Assembly: GCA_964411125.1 (NCBI GenBank)
Contig: CAYPJU010000027.1
Coordinates: forward strand, 1 to 64,000
Origin: JBFIHF01 sp964411125
GTDB taxonomy: Bacteria > Myxococcota_A > Bradymonadia > Bradymonadales > Bradymonadaceae
Direction: 5' to 3'
Length of the DNA: 64,000 nucleotides
In this document: piece after piece, positions 24,900-32,943 of the stretch
Layout of the letters: each line of letters begins with the position of its first letter
Position numbering within the stretch: the stretch's first letter is position 1
Position numbers and translations under genes: made by a program
Notes under the pieces: model-generated
Databases searched by the model: none
Told to the model about the DNA's origin: nothing
What the model saw: the letters and a program-made list of their open reading frames with translations, nothing else

Positions 24900-26231
24900 T
24901 TGAGAATTCGAAGCGAGAGGGTCGTGACGCCGACCGGGACCCGCCCCGCGGACGTGGTGGTGGCGAACGGTCGCATCGTCGAGGTCGTCGCGCCTACGGG
25001 GGAGGCGGACGTCGACCTCGGGTCGAACGCTCTCTTGCCGGGATGCGTCGACGTCCACGTCCACGTCAACGAACCGGGCCGAACACACTGGGAGGGGTTC
25101 GAGACGGCGACACGCGCGGCCGCGGCAGGCGGTACGACGACGCTGGTCGACATGCCGCTCAATTCCGTCCCGTCGACGACGACGGTCGAGGCGTTCGAGG
25201 CGAAGCTCGAGGCAGCGGAGGGCAAGCTCACCGTCGACGTCGGGTACTGGGGCGGCGTCGTGCCGAACAACGTCGAGGATCTTCGCGGGCTCTGGGACCG
25301 CGGCGTCCTCGGGTTCAAATGTTTCATGATCGACTCGGGGGTCGACGAGTTCGCCTGGGTGACGGTGGAGGACCTCGACCGTGCCATGCCGGTGCTCGCC
25401 GAGCTCGGTGCGCCCCTCCTCGCGCACGCCGAACTCGCGGAGCCGATTCTGGCGATCGGGGCGGGCGCCGAGGCAAACCCAATGTCCTACGGGTGGTGGC
25501 TCGACCGTCGCCCTCAGTTGGCGGAAGTCCAGGCAATACGCGCCCTGGCGGCACTTTCGGAGCGCCACGGCTGCCGCGCCCACGTCGTTCACCTCGCCGC
25601 GCCGGAGGCGTTCGAGCTGCTCCGTGAGGTGCGGGAGAAGAACCCGAAGTTCACGGTGGAGACGTGCGCTCACTACCTCACGTTCGCCGCCGAGGAGGTT
25701 CCCGACGGCGCGACGGAGTTCAAGTGTGCCCCACCGATCCGGCAGGGGTCGGTGCGGGAGGAGCTGTGGAGGGCGCTCGGGTCGGGGCTGATCGATTTCG
25801 TGACGACCGATCATTCGCCGAGCCCGATGGACCTGAAGTCGCCGGACGAAGGCCGCTTCGACGAATCGTGGGGTGGGGTCCCTTCGGTCCAACTGCTGTT
25901 GTCCGCGACCTGGACCGGGGCATCGGCTCGGGGCTTCTCTCTCGACGACGTGGCGCGCTGGGTCGCCGAGCGCCCGGCCCGCTTCGCCGGCCTCGCCGAT
26001 CGAAAGGGATGCATCGCGGTCGGATACGACGCCGATATGGTCGCGTTCGACAGCGAAGCGGAGTGGGTGGTGGAGCGCGAAGGGATGTATCACAGGCACC
26101 AGTACACCCCGTACGAGGGGAGGAAGCTCAGGGGGCGCATCATGCGCACCTGGCTCCGAGGCTCCGAGGTATGGGATGGTGACGGCGGTTTTTCGGCCCC
26201 GCGGGGCGTTTCGATCATGAGGACACGATGA
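24900..26231 (+). CDS. allB: allantoinase
   Basis: A cyclic amidohydrolase of 443 aa that opens allantoin to allantoate. Visible are the HxH metal pair in CVDVHVHVNEPGR, FKCFMIDSG with the carbamylated Lys position (GFKCF), the His residues in LLAHAE and AHVVHLA, and the metal Asp in DFVTTDHSP. These match allantoinase better than dihydroorotase or dihydropyrimidinase. The start is uncertain: TTG 24900 follows GAGAGA at good spacing and begins at the family start (LRIRSERVV); TTG 24870 in the same frame would add ten residues. Allantoicase overlaps its stop by four bases. It is the first gene of the plus-strand ureide operon. Confidence 0.9.
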   Translation: MRIRSERVVTPTGTRPADVVVANGRIVEVVAPTGEADVDLGSNALLPGCVDVHVHVNEPGRTHWEGFETATRAAAAGGTTTLVDMPLNSVPSTTTVEAFEAKLEAAEGKLTVDVGYWGGVVPNNVEDLRGLWDRGVLGFKCFMIDSGVDEFAWVTVEDLDRAMPVLAELGAPLLAHAELAEPILAIGAGAEANPMSYGWWLDRRPQLAEVQAIRALAALSERHGCRAHVVHLAAPEAFELLREVREKNPKFTVETCAHYLTFAAEEVPDGATEFKCAPPIRQGSVREELWRALGSGLIDFVTTDHSPSPMDLKSPDEGRFDESWGGVPSVQLLLSATWTGASARGFSLDDVARWVAERPARFAGLADRKGCIAVGYDADMVAFDSEAEWVVEREGMYHRHQYTPYEGRKLRGRIMRTWLRGSEVWDGDGGFSAPRGVSIMRTR

Positions 26232-27709
26232 GCAGTACGACGACCGACATTCCCCTGGAGTGGTTCGACCTCGCTTCCGAGTCGCTGGGGGGCGCGGTTC
26301 TGTGGGCGACGGACGACTTCTTCGCCGAGAAGGAGAACCTGCTGCGCGACACCGAGGCGGTGTGGAAGGAAGACGCCTACACCGACCGCGGGAAGTGGAT
26401 GGACGGTTGGGAGTCACGCCGCAAGCGGGTGGAGGGGCACGACTGGTGTCACGTCCGGCTCGGGGTGGCGGGTAGGATCCACCGCATCGTGGTCGACACG
26501 GCGTTCTTCCGGGGGAACTACCCCGAATCGTGTTCGCTCGAGGGCTGCGTCGCCGCGAGCGACGCGAAGCCCGAGGAGCTCGAGCAGGCCGACTGGCACG
26601 AGATCGTGGCGAAATCGAAGCTCGAGGGGGACTCGAAGAACGTCTTCGACGTGGACGATCGCCGGCGCTTCACGCATCTGCGGTTTCACATCTACCCTGA
26701 CGGCGGGGTGGCCCGGCTGAGGGTATACGGCGAGCCGATCCCGGACCCGAAGCGAATCGACGCGGAGGGGCGTATCGATCTCGCATCGATGCTCAATGGC
26801 GCCTCGACGCTTGCGCAGAGCGACATGTTCTTCGGCCGCTCCCAGAACCTCTTGAAGCCGTGGCGCGGGGTGAACATGGGCGACGGCTGGGAGACGAAGC
26901 GCCGTCGCGGACCGGGCCACGACTGGGTGGCGATCCGGCTCGCAGCGGAGGGTACGATCCGTGAGGTCGAGATCGACACGACTCACTTCAAGGGCAACTA
27001 CCCGGCTCGTGCCACGGTGGAGACGTTGCTCGAGCGCCCGGTGAATCCACCGGCGCCCTCCCCGGTTCTGGTCGGCGACTACGAGCTGATGGCACACACC
27101 CCTCACATCATCGAGGTCGATGGAGAGCCGGCGCGTTACGTCATCTTTCGCATCTACCCCGACGGAGGGGTCTCTCGGTTGCGGCTCCGAGGGCATCTGA
27201 CGAAGGCTGGCCGCCGTGCGATCGGGCTTCGCTGGGTGAACTCGCTCCCCGACGACGAGGCCTACGCCGCGATGCTCGCCTGTTGCGGTTCGAAGACCTG
27301 GGCCGAGACGATGGTGGAGTCGCTGCCGTTCGACGACTTCGACCAGATGACCGCGGTCAGTGAGCGCCTGTGGCAGCAACTCGACGACGAGGACTACCTG
27401 GAAGCTTTCGCAGCCCACCCTCGGATCGGAGCGAAGAAATCCGCCGGTTGGTCTGCGAACGAGCAAGCGGGCGTGGCGAGCGCGGAGGAGAGGACGAAGA
27501 GCGAGCTCGCGGAGCTGAACGACGCTTACTACGAGAAGCACGGCTTCATCTTCATCATCTGCGCGACGGGGAAGAGCGCAGAGGAGATGCTGGACGCACT
27601 GCGGGAGCGGTTGGCGAACGATCGCGAGCCGGAGATCGCGACCGCTGCCGCGGAACAGTCGAAGATCACCAGGCTCCGGCTGGCGAAACTACTCGATGGA
27701 GAGAGCTGA
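26228..27709 (+). CDS. allantoicase fused to OHCU decarboxylase
   Basis: A 493-aa two-enzyme fusion. Residues ~10-325 are allantoicase: two tandem jelly-roll repeats, each with FFRGNYPESCSLEG- or FKGNYPARATVE-like cores and an HIYPDGGVARLRVYG / RIYPDGGVSRLRLRG segment. Residues ~330-493 are 2-oxo-4-hydroxy-4-carboxy-5-ureidoimidazoline (OHCU) decarboxylase, with the catalytic HPRIG and SANEQAG motifs and GFIFIICATGKSAEEML. The protein should decarboxylate OHCU to S-allantoin and later cleave allantoate to ureidoglycolate and urea. ATG 26228 overlaps the allantoinase stop (ATGA). The two enzymes are usually separate genes. Confidence 0.9.
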   Translation: MSSTTTDIPLEWFDLASESLGGAVLWATDDFFAEKENLLRDTEAVWKEDAYTDRGKWMDGWESRRKRVEGHDWCHVRLGVAGRIHRIVVDTAFFRGNYPESCSLEGCVAASDAKPEELEQADWHEIVAKSKLEGDSKNVFDVDDRRRFTHLRFHIYPDGGVARLRVYGEPIPDPKRIDAEGRIDLASMLNGASTLAQSDMFFGRSQNLLKPWRGVNMGDGWETKRRRGPGHDWVAIRLAAEGTIREVEIDTTHFKGNYPARATVETLLERPVNPPAPSPVLVGDYELMAHTPHIIEVDGEPARYVIFRIYPDGGVSRLRLRGHLTKAGRRAIGLRWVNSLPDDEAYAAMLACCGSKTWAETMVESLPFDDFDQMTAVSERLWQQLDDEDYLEAFAAHPRIGAKKSAGWSANEQAGVASAEERTKSELAELNDAYYEKHGFIFIICATGKSAEEMLDALRERLANDREPEIATAAAEQSKITRLRLAKLLDGES

Positions 27710-28054
27710 ATGTCCACGATATCGACACACGTACTCGACACGGCCCGCGGCGTCCCCGCCGAGGGGCTCCCGATCGCTCTGGAGGAAGAGACGAGCGAGG
27801 GTTGGATGAGGATCGGCGGCGGCGTCACGAACGACGACGGCCGCGTGACCGACCTCCTCAACCCCGACCGCGACGGCCTTGCCGAAGGGGTCTATCGGAT
27901 GACGTTCGACACCGACGCCTACTTCGAGAAACACGACCTGACGGGGTTCTATCCGGTGGTCCGGATCGTGTTCAACGTGCAGGCCCCCGACGAACATTAC
28001 CACGTCCCGCTGCTACTGAGCCCTTACGGCTACTCGACGTACCGGGGGTCGTGA
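27710..28054 (+). CDS. hiuH: 5-hydroxyisourate hydrolase
   Basis: A 114-aa transthyretin-like protein. The N-terminal STHVLDTARGVPAEGLPI, the central GRVTDLL and the C-terminal tetrapeptide YRGS are the hallmarks that separate HIU hydrolase from transthyretin. It hydrolyses 5-hydroxyisourate, the product of urate oxidation, to OHCU, which the C-terminal domain of the preceding gene product decarboxylates. Its start codon directly follows the stop of that gene. No signal peptide, so cytoplasmic. Confidence 0.96.
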   Translation: MSTISTHVLDTARGVPAEGLPIALEEETSEGWMRIGGGVTNDDGRVTDLLNPDRDGLAEGVYRMTFDTDAYFEKHDLTGFYPVVRIVFNVQAPDEHYHVPLLLSPYGYSTYRGS

Positions 28055-28055
28055 C

Positions 28056-29225
28056 ATGGGGATCGAGGAACGTCTCGACCAGGCGATCGACGATGCGTTC
28101 GGCGACCAGGTGACCGCGGTCAGTGAGCTGGTCGAAATCCCGAGCCACACCTACGCGACCGAAGACGTCGAGGAGGCTGCATCGCGGCTCGACGGCATGG
28201 CGGAGGCGCTCGGCCTCACGGTCGCGACACACGAGGCGACCGACCCGCGCTTTGCGCAACACCGTGTCTATTCGACCCCCGCCGCCGTAGGATCGTCAGG
28301 GGCGATCGCGCTCGTGGGGCACATCGACACAGTCTTCCCGCGGTCCTCGGGTTTCCTCGAGTTCTCACGCGACGACGAACGCGCGTACGGCCCCGGCGTG
28401 GTCGACATGAAGTCGGGGCTGATGACGATCTTGTACGCACTGCGCGCGCTGAAACGGTGCGACGTCTGGGACGATCTTGCGGTCCACTTCGTCTGCGTAT
28501 CGGACGAAGAGGTCGGCTCTCCCTCGAGCCGCGACCTCTACGCGCAGATCGCAGGAGGGCTGGGGGAAGCGCTGGTGTTCGAGCATGCCCGGGCGGAAGA
28601 CCGCACCATCACGAGCCGAAAGGGGGGCGGGTCGTTCGAACTCACCGCCAGAGGACGGGCGGCGCACGCGGGGAACGCACACGCCGAAGGGGTGAACGCC
28701 ATCCTGGCACTGAGCCTCCTCGTCCCGCGCATCGAGGCGCTCACCGACTACGATCGAGGCATCACGCTGAACGTCGGGCTGTTTCGGGGCGGAACGGCCA
28801 AGAACACGATCCCCGCCGAAGCGCACTGCATCATCGACGTGCGGGTCGTCACGACGGAGGACGCCGAGGAGGTTTCTCAGCGGATCCGCGACATCGTCTC
28901 AGCCGCAGAAGGGGTTCCCGCGGGGGCGACGTTCGAGCTGACGGGGGGGATCACCCGTCCCCCGATGGAGCGGACCGATGCGAACGAAGCGCTGCGGGAG
29001 CGGTACGAGCGCGCCTCCACCGCGGTCGGTCTGGGTAGCGGCCCCGCACCGCGGCAGGGAGGTTTCTCCGACGCGAATCTGCTGGCGGCGCACGGGGTGC
29101 CTGTGATCGACGGGCTGGGGCCGTCGGGGGGAGGCGCTCACTCGCACGACGAGTGGTGCGACCTCGAGAGCATGCGCAAGCGCACGAAAGCGCTGGCACG
29201 GTATCTCGCGACGCGCTGCGGGTAG
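28056..29225 (+). CDS. M20 family hydrolase, carboxypeptidase-G2-like
   Basis: A 389-aa co-catalytic zinc hydrolase. Zinc and catalytic motifs are visible: GHIDTVFP, YGPGVVDMKSGL, SDEEVGSPSSRD, a lid domain with GRAAHAGNAHAEGVNA, and a final HSHDEW histidine. The spacing and GGFSDANLLAAHGVPVIDGLG match carboxypeptidase G2 and ArgE/DapE-type enzymes more closely than allantoate amidohydrolase. It starts one base after hiuH, so it belongs to the ureide operon, while argC and argB follow 97 bp later. It could act on an N-acyl or N-carbamoyl amino acid; acting as acetylornithine deacetylase or on a ureide intermediate are both possible. No signal peptide. Confidence 0.85.
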   Translation: MGIEERLDQAIDDAFGDQVTAVSELVEIPSHTYATEDVEEAASRLDGMAEALGLTVATHEATDPRFAQHRVYSTPAAVGSSGAIALVGHIDTVFPRSSGFLEFSRDDERAYGPGVVDMKSGLMTILYALRALKRCDVWDDLAVHFVCVSDEEVGSPSSRDLYAQIAGGLGEALVFEHARAEDRTITSRKGGGSFELTARGRAAHAGNAHAEGVNAILALSLLVPRIEALTDYDRGITLNVGLFRGGTAKNTIPAEAHCIIDVRVVTTEDAEEVSQRIRDIVSAAEGVPAGATFELTGGITRPPMERTDANEALRERYERASTAVGLGSGPAPRQGGFSDANLLAAHGVPVIDGLGPSGGGAHSHDEWCDLESMRKRTKALARYLATRCG

Positions 29226-29322
29226 ATCCGGTTCGACCGAGGCGAAGCATCCGACGAACTCCCGAGCAGAATGCGGCTGGAAGGCGCGGCGGGGAGCACG
29301 TATTCTCACGGCGACCAGAGAC

Positions 29323-30384
29323 ATGGAGCGCGAAGTGAAGAAGGCGGCGATCATCGGTGGGACGGGATACGGCGGTGCGGAACTCTGTCGTCAGTTGTTG
29401 CAGCACCCCGAGGTCGAGCTGGCCCGGGTCTGCGCGATCGACAACGTCGGGAAGAATCTCGGTGAGGTTCACTACAACCTGTACGGCCGCACGGACCTGG
29501 TGTTCGAGGAGCTGCCGCCGGAGGAGGCTGCAGACGGGATGGACGTCGTGATCCTGGGGCTTCCGCACACGGTGTCGTCGAGCATCGCACCGAAGCTGGT
29601 GGACCTCGACGTGAAGGTGGTCGATCTCTCGGGGGATTTTCGGCTGCGGGACCTCGAGACTTACGAGAAGTACTACAAGACCAAGCACCCTCGACCCGAT
29701 CTGCTCGGCTCGTTCGTGTACGGGATGCCGGAGCTCAACCGCGAAGCGATCCGCGAGGCGCGTCACGTGGCGAGCCCGGGGTGTTTCGCGACGACGATCG
29801 CGCTCGGCCTGCTGCCGTTCGCGCAGAACGGTCTGCTCGGTCAACGGGTTCGCACCGTGGCGGCGACGGGCTCTTCGGGGAGCGGCGCGTACGCGAGCGC
29901 GGGGACGCACCATCCCGTGCGAGCGGGGAATCTCAAGATCTACAAAGCCCTCGATCATCAGCACCGCCCCGAGATCGAGCAGACGCTGCGAGGCGCTGGC
30001 GCAGGGGACGACTTCCATCTGGACTTCGTCCCGGTCTCGGCGCCGCTGGTACGCGGTATCCTGGCGAACAGTATCTTCGACGTCCCGGCCGACCTCGACG
30101 CGAAGGACGTTCGCGCGCTCTACCAGAAGACGTTCGAGGGGAGTCCGTTCATCAAGATCGTCGAGGGACGATATCCGGAGGTCGTCGCGATCGCCGGTAC
30201 GAACTACGTGGAGGTCGGCTTCGAGCTCGGCGCGGTCGTCGACGGACGCCGTTCGGTCGTGGCCGTGAGCGCGCTCGACAACCTGGTGAAGGGGGGTGCG
30301 GGTCAGGCGATCCAGAGCATGAACTTGATGCTCGGGCTCGACGAAGACGCAGGGTTCACCGACTACATGGGGATCTGGCCATGA
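29323..30384 (+). CDS. argC: N-acetyl-gamma-glutamyl-phosphate reductase
   Basis: A 353-aa enzyme of arginine biosynthesis that reduces N-acetylglutamyl phosphate to the semialdehyde. NADP-binding GGTGYGGAEL lies at the N-terminus, the catalytic Cys in SPGCFATT near residue 150, and the conserved dimerisation-domain segment YPEVVAIAGTNYVEVGF later. ATG 29323 gives the full family length; GTG 29335 is an alternative four codons in. The stop overlaps the argB start (ATGA), so the two form an operon. Confidence 0.95.
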   Translation: MEREVKKAAIIGGTGYGGAELCRQLLQHPEVELARVCAIDNVGKNLGEVHYNLYGRTDLVFEELPPEEAADGMDVVILGLPHTVSSSIAPKLVDLDVKVVDLSGDFRLRDLETYEKYYKTKHPRPDLLGSFVYGMPELNREAIREARHVASPGCFATTIALGLLPFAQNGLLGQRVRTVAATGSSGSGAYASAGTHHPVRAGNLKIYKALDHQHRPEIEQTLRGAGAGDDFHLDFVPVSAPLVRGILANSIFDVPADLDAKDVRALYQKTFEGSPFIKIVEGRYPEVVAIAGTNYVEVGFELGAVVDGRRSVVAVSALDNLVKGGAGQAIQSMNLMLGLDEDAGFTDYMGIWP

Positions 30385-31199
30385 CGAGACCGATCGTCGT
30401 GAAGGTCGGCGGCGAGCTGGCCGCCGATGCCGAGCAGTTGCGCGCGATCGGCGGTGACCTCGCCGCGATGGACTGCGGGCGGGTCGTGGTCCACGGCGGC
30501 GGGCCGCAGGCGACGGAGCTTTCGAAGAAGCTCGGCATCGAGCGCCGGATCGTGGGGGGCCGCCGGATCACCGACCAGGCGACGCTCGACGTGATGAAGA
30601 TGATCCTCGGGGGACGGTTGAACGTCGATCTGACGGCGGGGCTCGGTGCGATGGGCTTGCGAACGATCGGTCTGAGCGGCGTCTCGGCCCACCTGGTTCG
30701 GGCGGTGAAGCGCCCGCCCCGAGTGGTCTCGGGGGGCGGAGAAGAGCCGATCGACTTCGGTCTCGTCGGCGACATCGTCTCGATCAACGGCGGGCTTCTT
30801 CGGATGCTGCTTGCGGAAGGCTACATGCCGGTGATGAACAGTCTCGGGGTGGACGAGGAAGGTGCGGTCTACAACATCAACGCCGACATCGCCGCCACCA
30901 GGGTCGCCGCAGAGCTCGAGGCTGCGCATCTCTTCCTGGTGACCGGGAGCGTCCCTGGCGTCCTTCGCGACAAGGACGATCCGTCGACCCGCATTCCGAC
31001 GATGACGGAGTCGCAGGCCCGTTCCGGGATCGCCGATGGGACGGTCCAGGGGGGGATGATCCCGAAGATCGAGGAGTCGCTGTCGGTGCTCGCGTCGGGG
31101 GTCGGCGCCATCCACATTCTCGGCAGCGTCGCAAGCGGCGACCTCGCCCGCGCCGTCGCGGAACCCGGTTCGGTGGGCACGGCGCTCGTCGCCGATTGA
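30381..31199 (+). CDS. argB: acetylglutamate kinase
   Basis: A 272-aa amino-acid kinase that phosphorylates N-acetylglutamate, the step before ArgC. The N-terminal VVKVGGELA Lys, VVHGGGPQATEL glycine loop, INADIAATRVAAEL substrate site and GGMIPKIEE catalytic segment are all visible. ATG 30381 overlaps the argC stop. The N-terminal arginine-sensing extension seen in hexameric, arginine-inhibited enzymes appears absent, so feedback inhibition is less likely; this is inference from length. Confidence 0.94.
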   Translation: MTRPIVVKVGGELAADAEQLRAIGGDLAAMDCGRVVVHGGGPQATELSKKLGIERRIVGGRRITDQATLDVMKMILGGRLNVDLTAGLGAMGLRTIGLSGVSAHLVRAVKRPPRVVSGGGEEPIDFGLVGDIVSINGGLLRMLLAEGYMPVMNSLGVDEEGAVYNINADIAATRVAAELEAAHLFLVTGSVPGVLRDKDDPSTRIPTMTESQARSGIADGTVQGGMIPKIEESLSVLASGVGAIHILGSVASGDLARAVAEPGSVGTALVAD

Positions 31200-31215
31200 C
31201 GCCCTCGGAGGCACT

Positions 31216-32943
31216 TTGAGCACAGCCCTCCTCAACAACCTCGTCACCCAGTTCGCGTCGGCGTACGACTGCTTTCGCGAGCTCGTGCAGAACTCTCTCG
31301 ATGCGGGGAGCAATCGCATCGACGTGTGGACGGAGTTCGAGCCCTCCGCCGACCACGAGGGGACCATCCGACTCGTCGTCGAGGACATGGGCGAGGGGAT
31401 GGACGAGGCGATCATCGACAACGAGCTGACGCGGCTCTTCGCGAGTTCGAAAGACAAGGACCTCACCAAGATCGGGAAGTTCGGGATCGGCTTCGTCTCG
31501 GTCTTCGCGCTCGAACCCGAGGGGGTGTTGCTGCACACCGGCCGAGCCGGTGAGTACTGGGAGGTGTTGTTTCACGCCGATCGCAGCTTCACGAAGACGA
31601 AGGTGGACACCCCGATGGAAGGTACGACGGTCACGCTCTTTCTGAGCGGGGATTATCTGACGTACCAGAAGGTGTCGGCGAACGTGCTGGCGTCGCTGAA
31701 GAAGTGGTGCCGGCACGCGAGGGCGGAGATTACGTTCGAGGATCGCAGCCCTCCCCCCGGGGAGCCGGAGGAGCTGGTCGACATCGTCGAGCCGTTCCAA
31801 TTGGACGCGGAGTGTGTCGTGGAGAGCGACCTTCCGGAGGGGAGATACCTGCTCGGGTACCACGGAGACCCGACGTTCCAGTTCTTCAACCGGGGGCTCA
31901 CGCTGGCCGACGTTCAGGACGGGATGATGCTGTGGGGAGCTCGCGACGCGCCTCGGCTGCAGCACGTCGCGGTGAAGGTCGACTCGCCGTATCTCGAACA
32001 CACGCTGAGCCGTGACACCATCATGCGGGACGGGAACTGGGAGCGAGTCCGGACGACGGTGGTGGAGCTCTCCCACGACACGCTTCCCTGGGAGCTCATC
32101 CGGCAGATCGAAGCGCTGGTCGCAGAACCGAACTGGGACCTCGCGACGATGCACCGCTACGCATCGTTGACCCGGTTCATGTTGGCCGAGCCGGACTACG
32201 TCATTCACCGGGCGCTCGATCGGCGCATCTTCCGCGACGTCAGCGGTGCGCGCTGGACGACGAACGAGCTGTGGGAGGCGTATCGACAGGACGGGCGGCT
32301 GCTCCTGTCGGAGGGCCCCTCGGAGCTGACGCGCCGATTGAGCACGCTCGGGATCCCTGTAATCCTGGGTTTCTGGGTCCGCAAAGACGCATCGGCGCTG
32401 CTTCGCTCTCACACGACCCACCCGCTGGTGACAGTACCGTCTCTACTCGCCCGCTGCGTGGCGACGTGCACCCGGCAGACCTTCTGGGGGACGGTGAAAC
32501 GCTTCTTCGGAGTGAGCCTGCAGGGGGAGGTGGAGACGGGGCTCGCCGACCCCCAACTGGTGTACCTGCCCGTCGCGATAGACGACGAGCCGCCGGCCGA
32601 CGTCGCGCGCCTGGTCGCGGACGCGGCGTCGCTGCTGGAGCACATCGGGGCCGGTTACGGGGCGGTGGGTACGTTCACGCCGGCTTCGACCGCGCGCGAG
32701 GTGCCGTTCTTCGTGACGGGTCGCGAATTCTCCGACCTGATGGCTCGGCCGCCGATGGGCTTCGAGGGGAGGAGCCACGCGGCGGTGAACCGCTACCACC
32801 CTCACTTTCGCCAACTGCTCTCCCGCTATGAGAAGGACCGCCGAATGGCGGCATATTGCCTGGCGAAGTCGCTGTTGCTGAGCGAGGACCGAATGCTCGG
32901 ATCCGACGGGGATCTGATGCGCGCCGCGCTGGAGTTGTCCTGA
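31216..32943 (+). CDS. Hsp90/GHKL-type ATPase of unknown system
   Basis: A 575-aa soluble protein. The GHKL nucleotide pocket is complete: ELVQNSLDAG (Mg-binding Asn) near residue 22, EDMGEGM (DxGxG) near 57, FASSKDKDLTKIGKFGIGF near 80, and a Thr-bearing strand EGTTVTLFLS. A middle domain follows with TLSRDTIMRDG, which resembles the NxSRE catalytic loop of Hsp90. The C-terminus has AVNRYHPHFRQLL and AAYCLAKSLLLSEDRM. It is not HtpG: the family order is similar but overall sequence and C-terminus differ. TTG 31216 is preceded by GGAGG. The stop overlaps the next start (TGATG), so it is made together with the larger degenerate paralogue. Client or substrate unknown. Confidence 0.8.
   Translation: MSTALLNNLVTQFASAYDCFRELVQNSLDAGSNRIDVWTEFEPSADHEGTIRLVVEDMGEGMDEAIIDNELTRLFASSKDKDLTKIGKFGIGFVSVFALEPEGVLLHTGRAGEYWEVLFHADRSFTKTKVDTPMEGTTVTLFLSGDYLTYQKVSANVLASLKKWCRHARAEITFEDRSPPPGEPEELVDIVEPFQLDAECVVESDLPEGRYLLGYHGDPTFQFFNRGLTLADVQDGMMLWGARDAPRLQHVAVKVDSPYLEHTLSRDTIMRDGNWERVRTTVVELSHDTLPWELIRQIEALVAEPNWDLATMHRYASLTRFMLAEPDYVIHRALDRRIFRDVSGARWTTNELWEAYRQDGRLLLSEGPSELTRRLSTLGIPVILGFWVRKDASALLRSHTTHPLVTVPSLLARCVATCTRQTFWGTVKRFFGVSLQGEVETGLADPQLVYLPVAIDDEPPADVARLVADAASLLEHIGAGYGAVGTFTPASTAREVPFFVTGREFSDLMARPPMGFEGRSHAAVNRYHPHFRQLLSRYEKDRRMAAYCLAKSLLLSEDRMLGSDGDLMRAALELS

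Noticed and set aside
28056..29225. Allantoate amidohydrolase (AllC)
   Set aside because: The M20 motif spacing and C-terminal segment match carboxypeptidase G2-type enzymes, and allantoicase already occupies this step.
31216..32943. Sensor histidine kinase, MutL or HtpG
   Set aside because: No dimerisation/phospho-acceptor His domain, no MutL DNA-binding signatures, and the C-terminus differs from HtpG; only the GHKL pocket and an SRD-like loop are shared.
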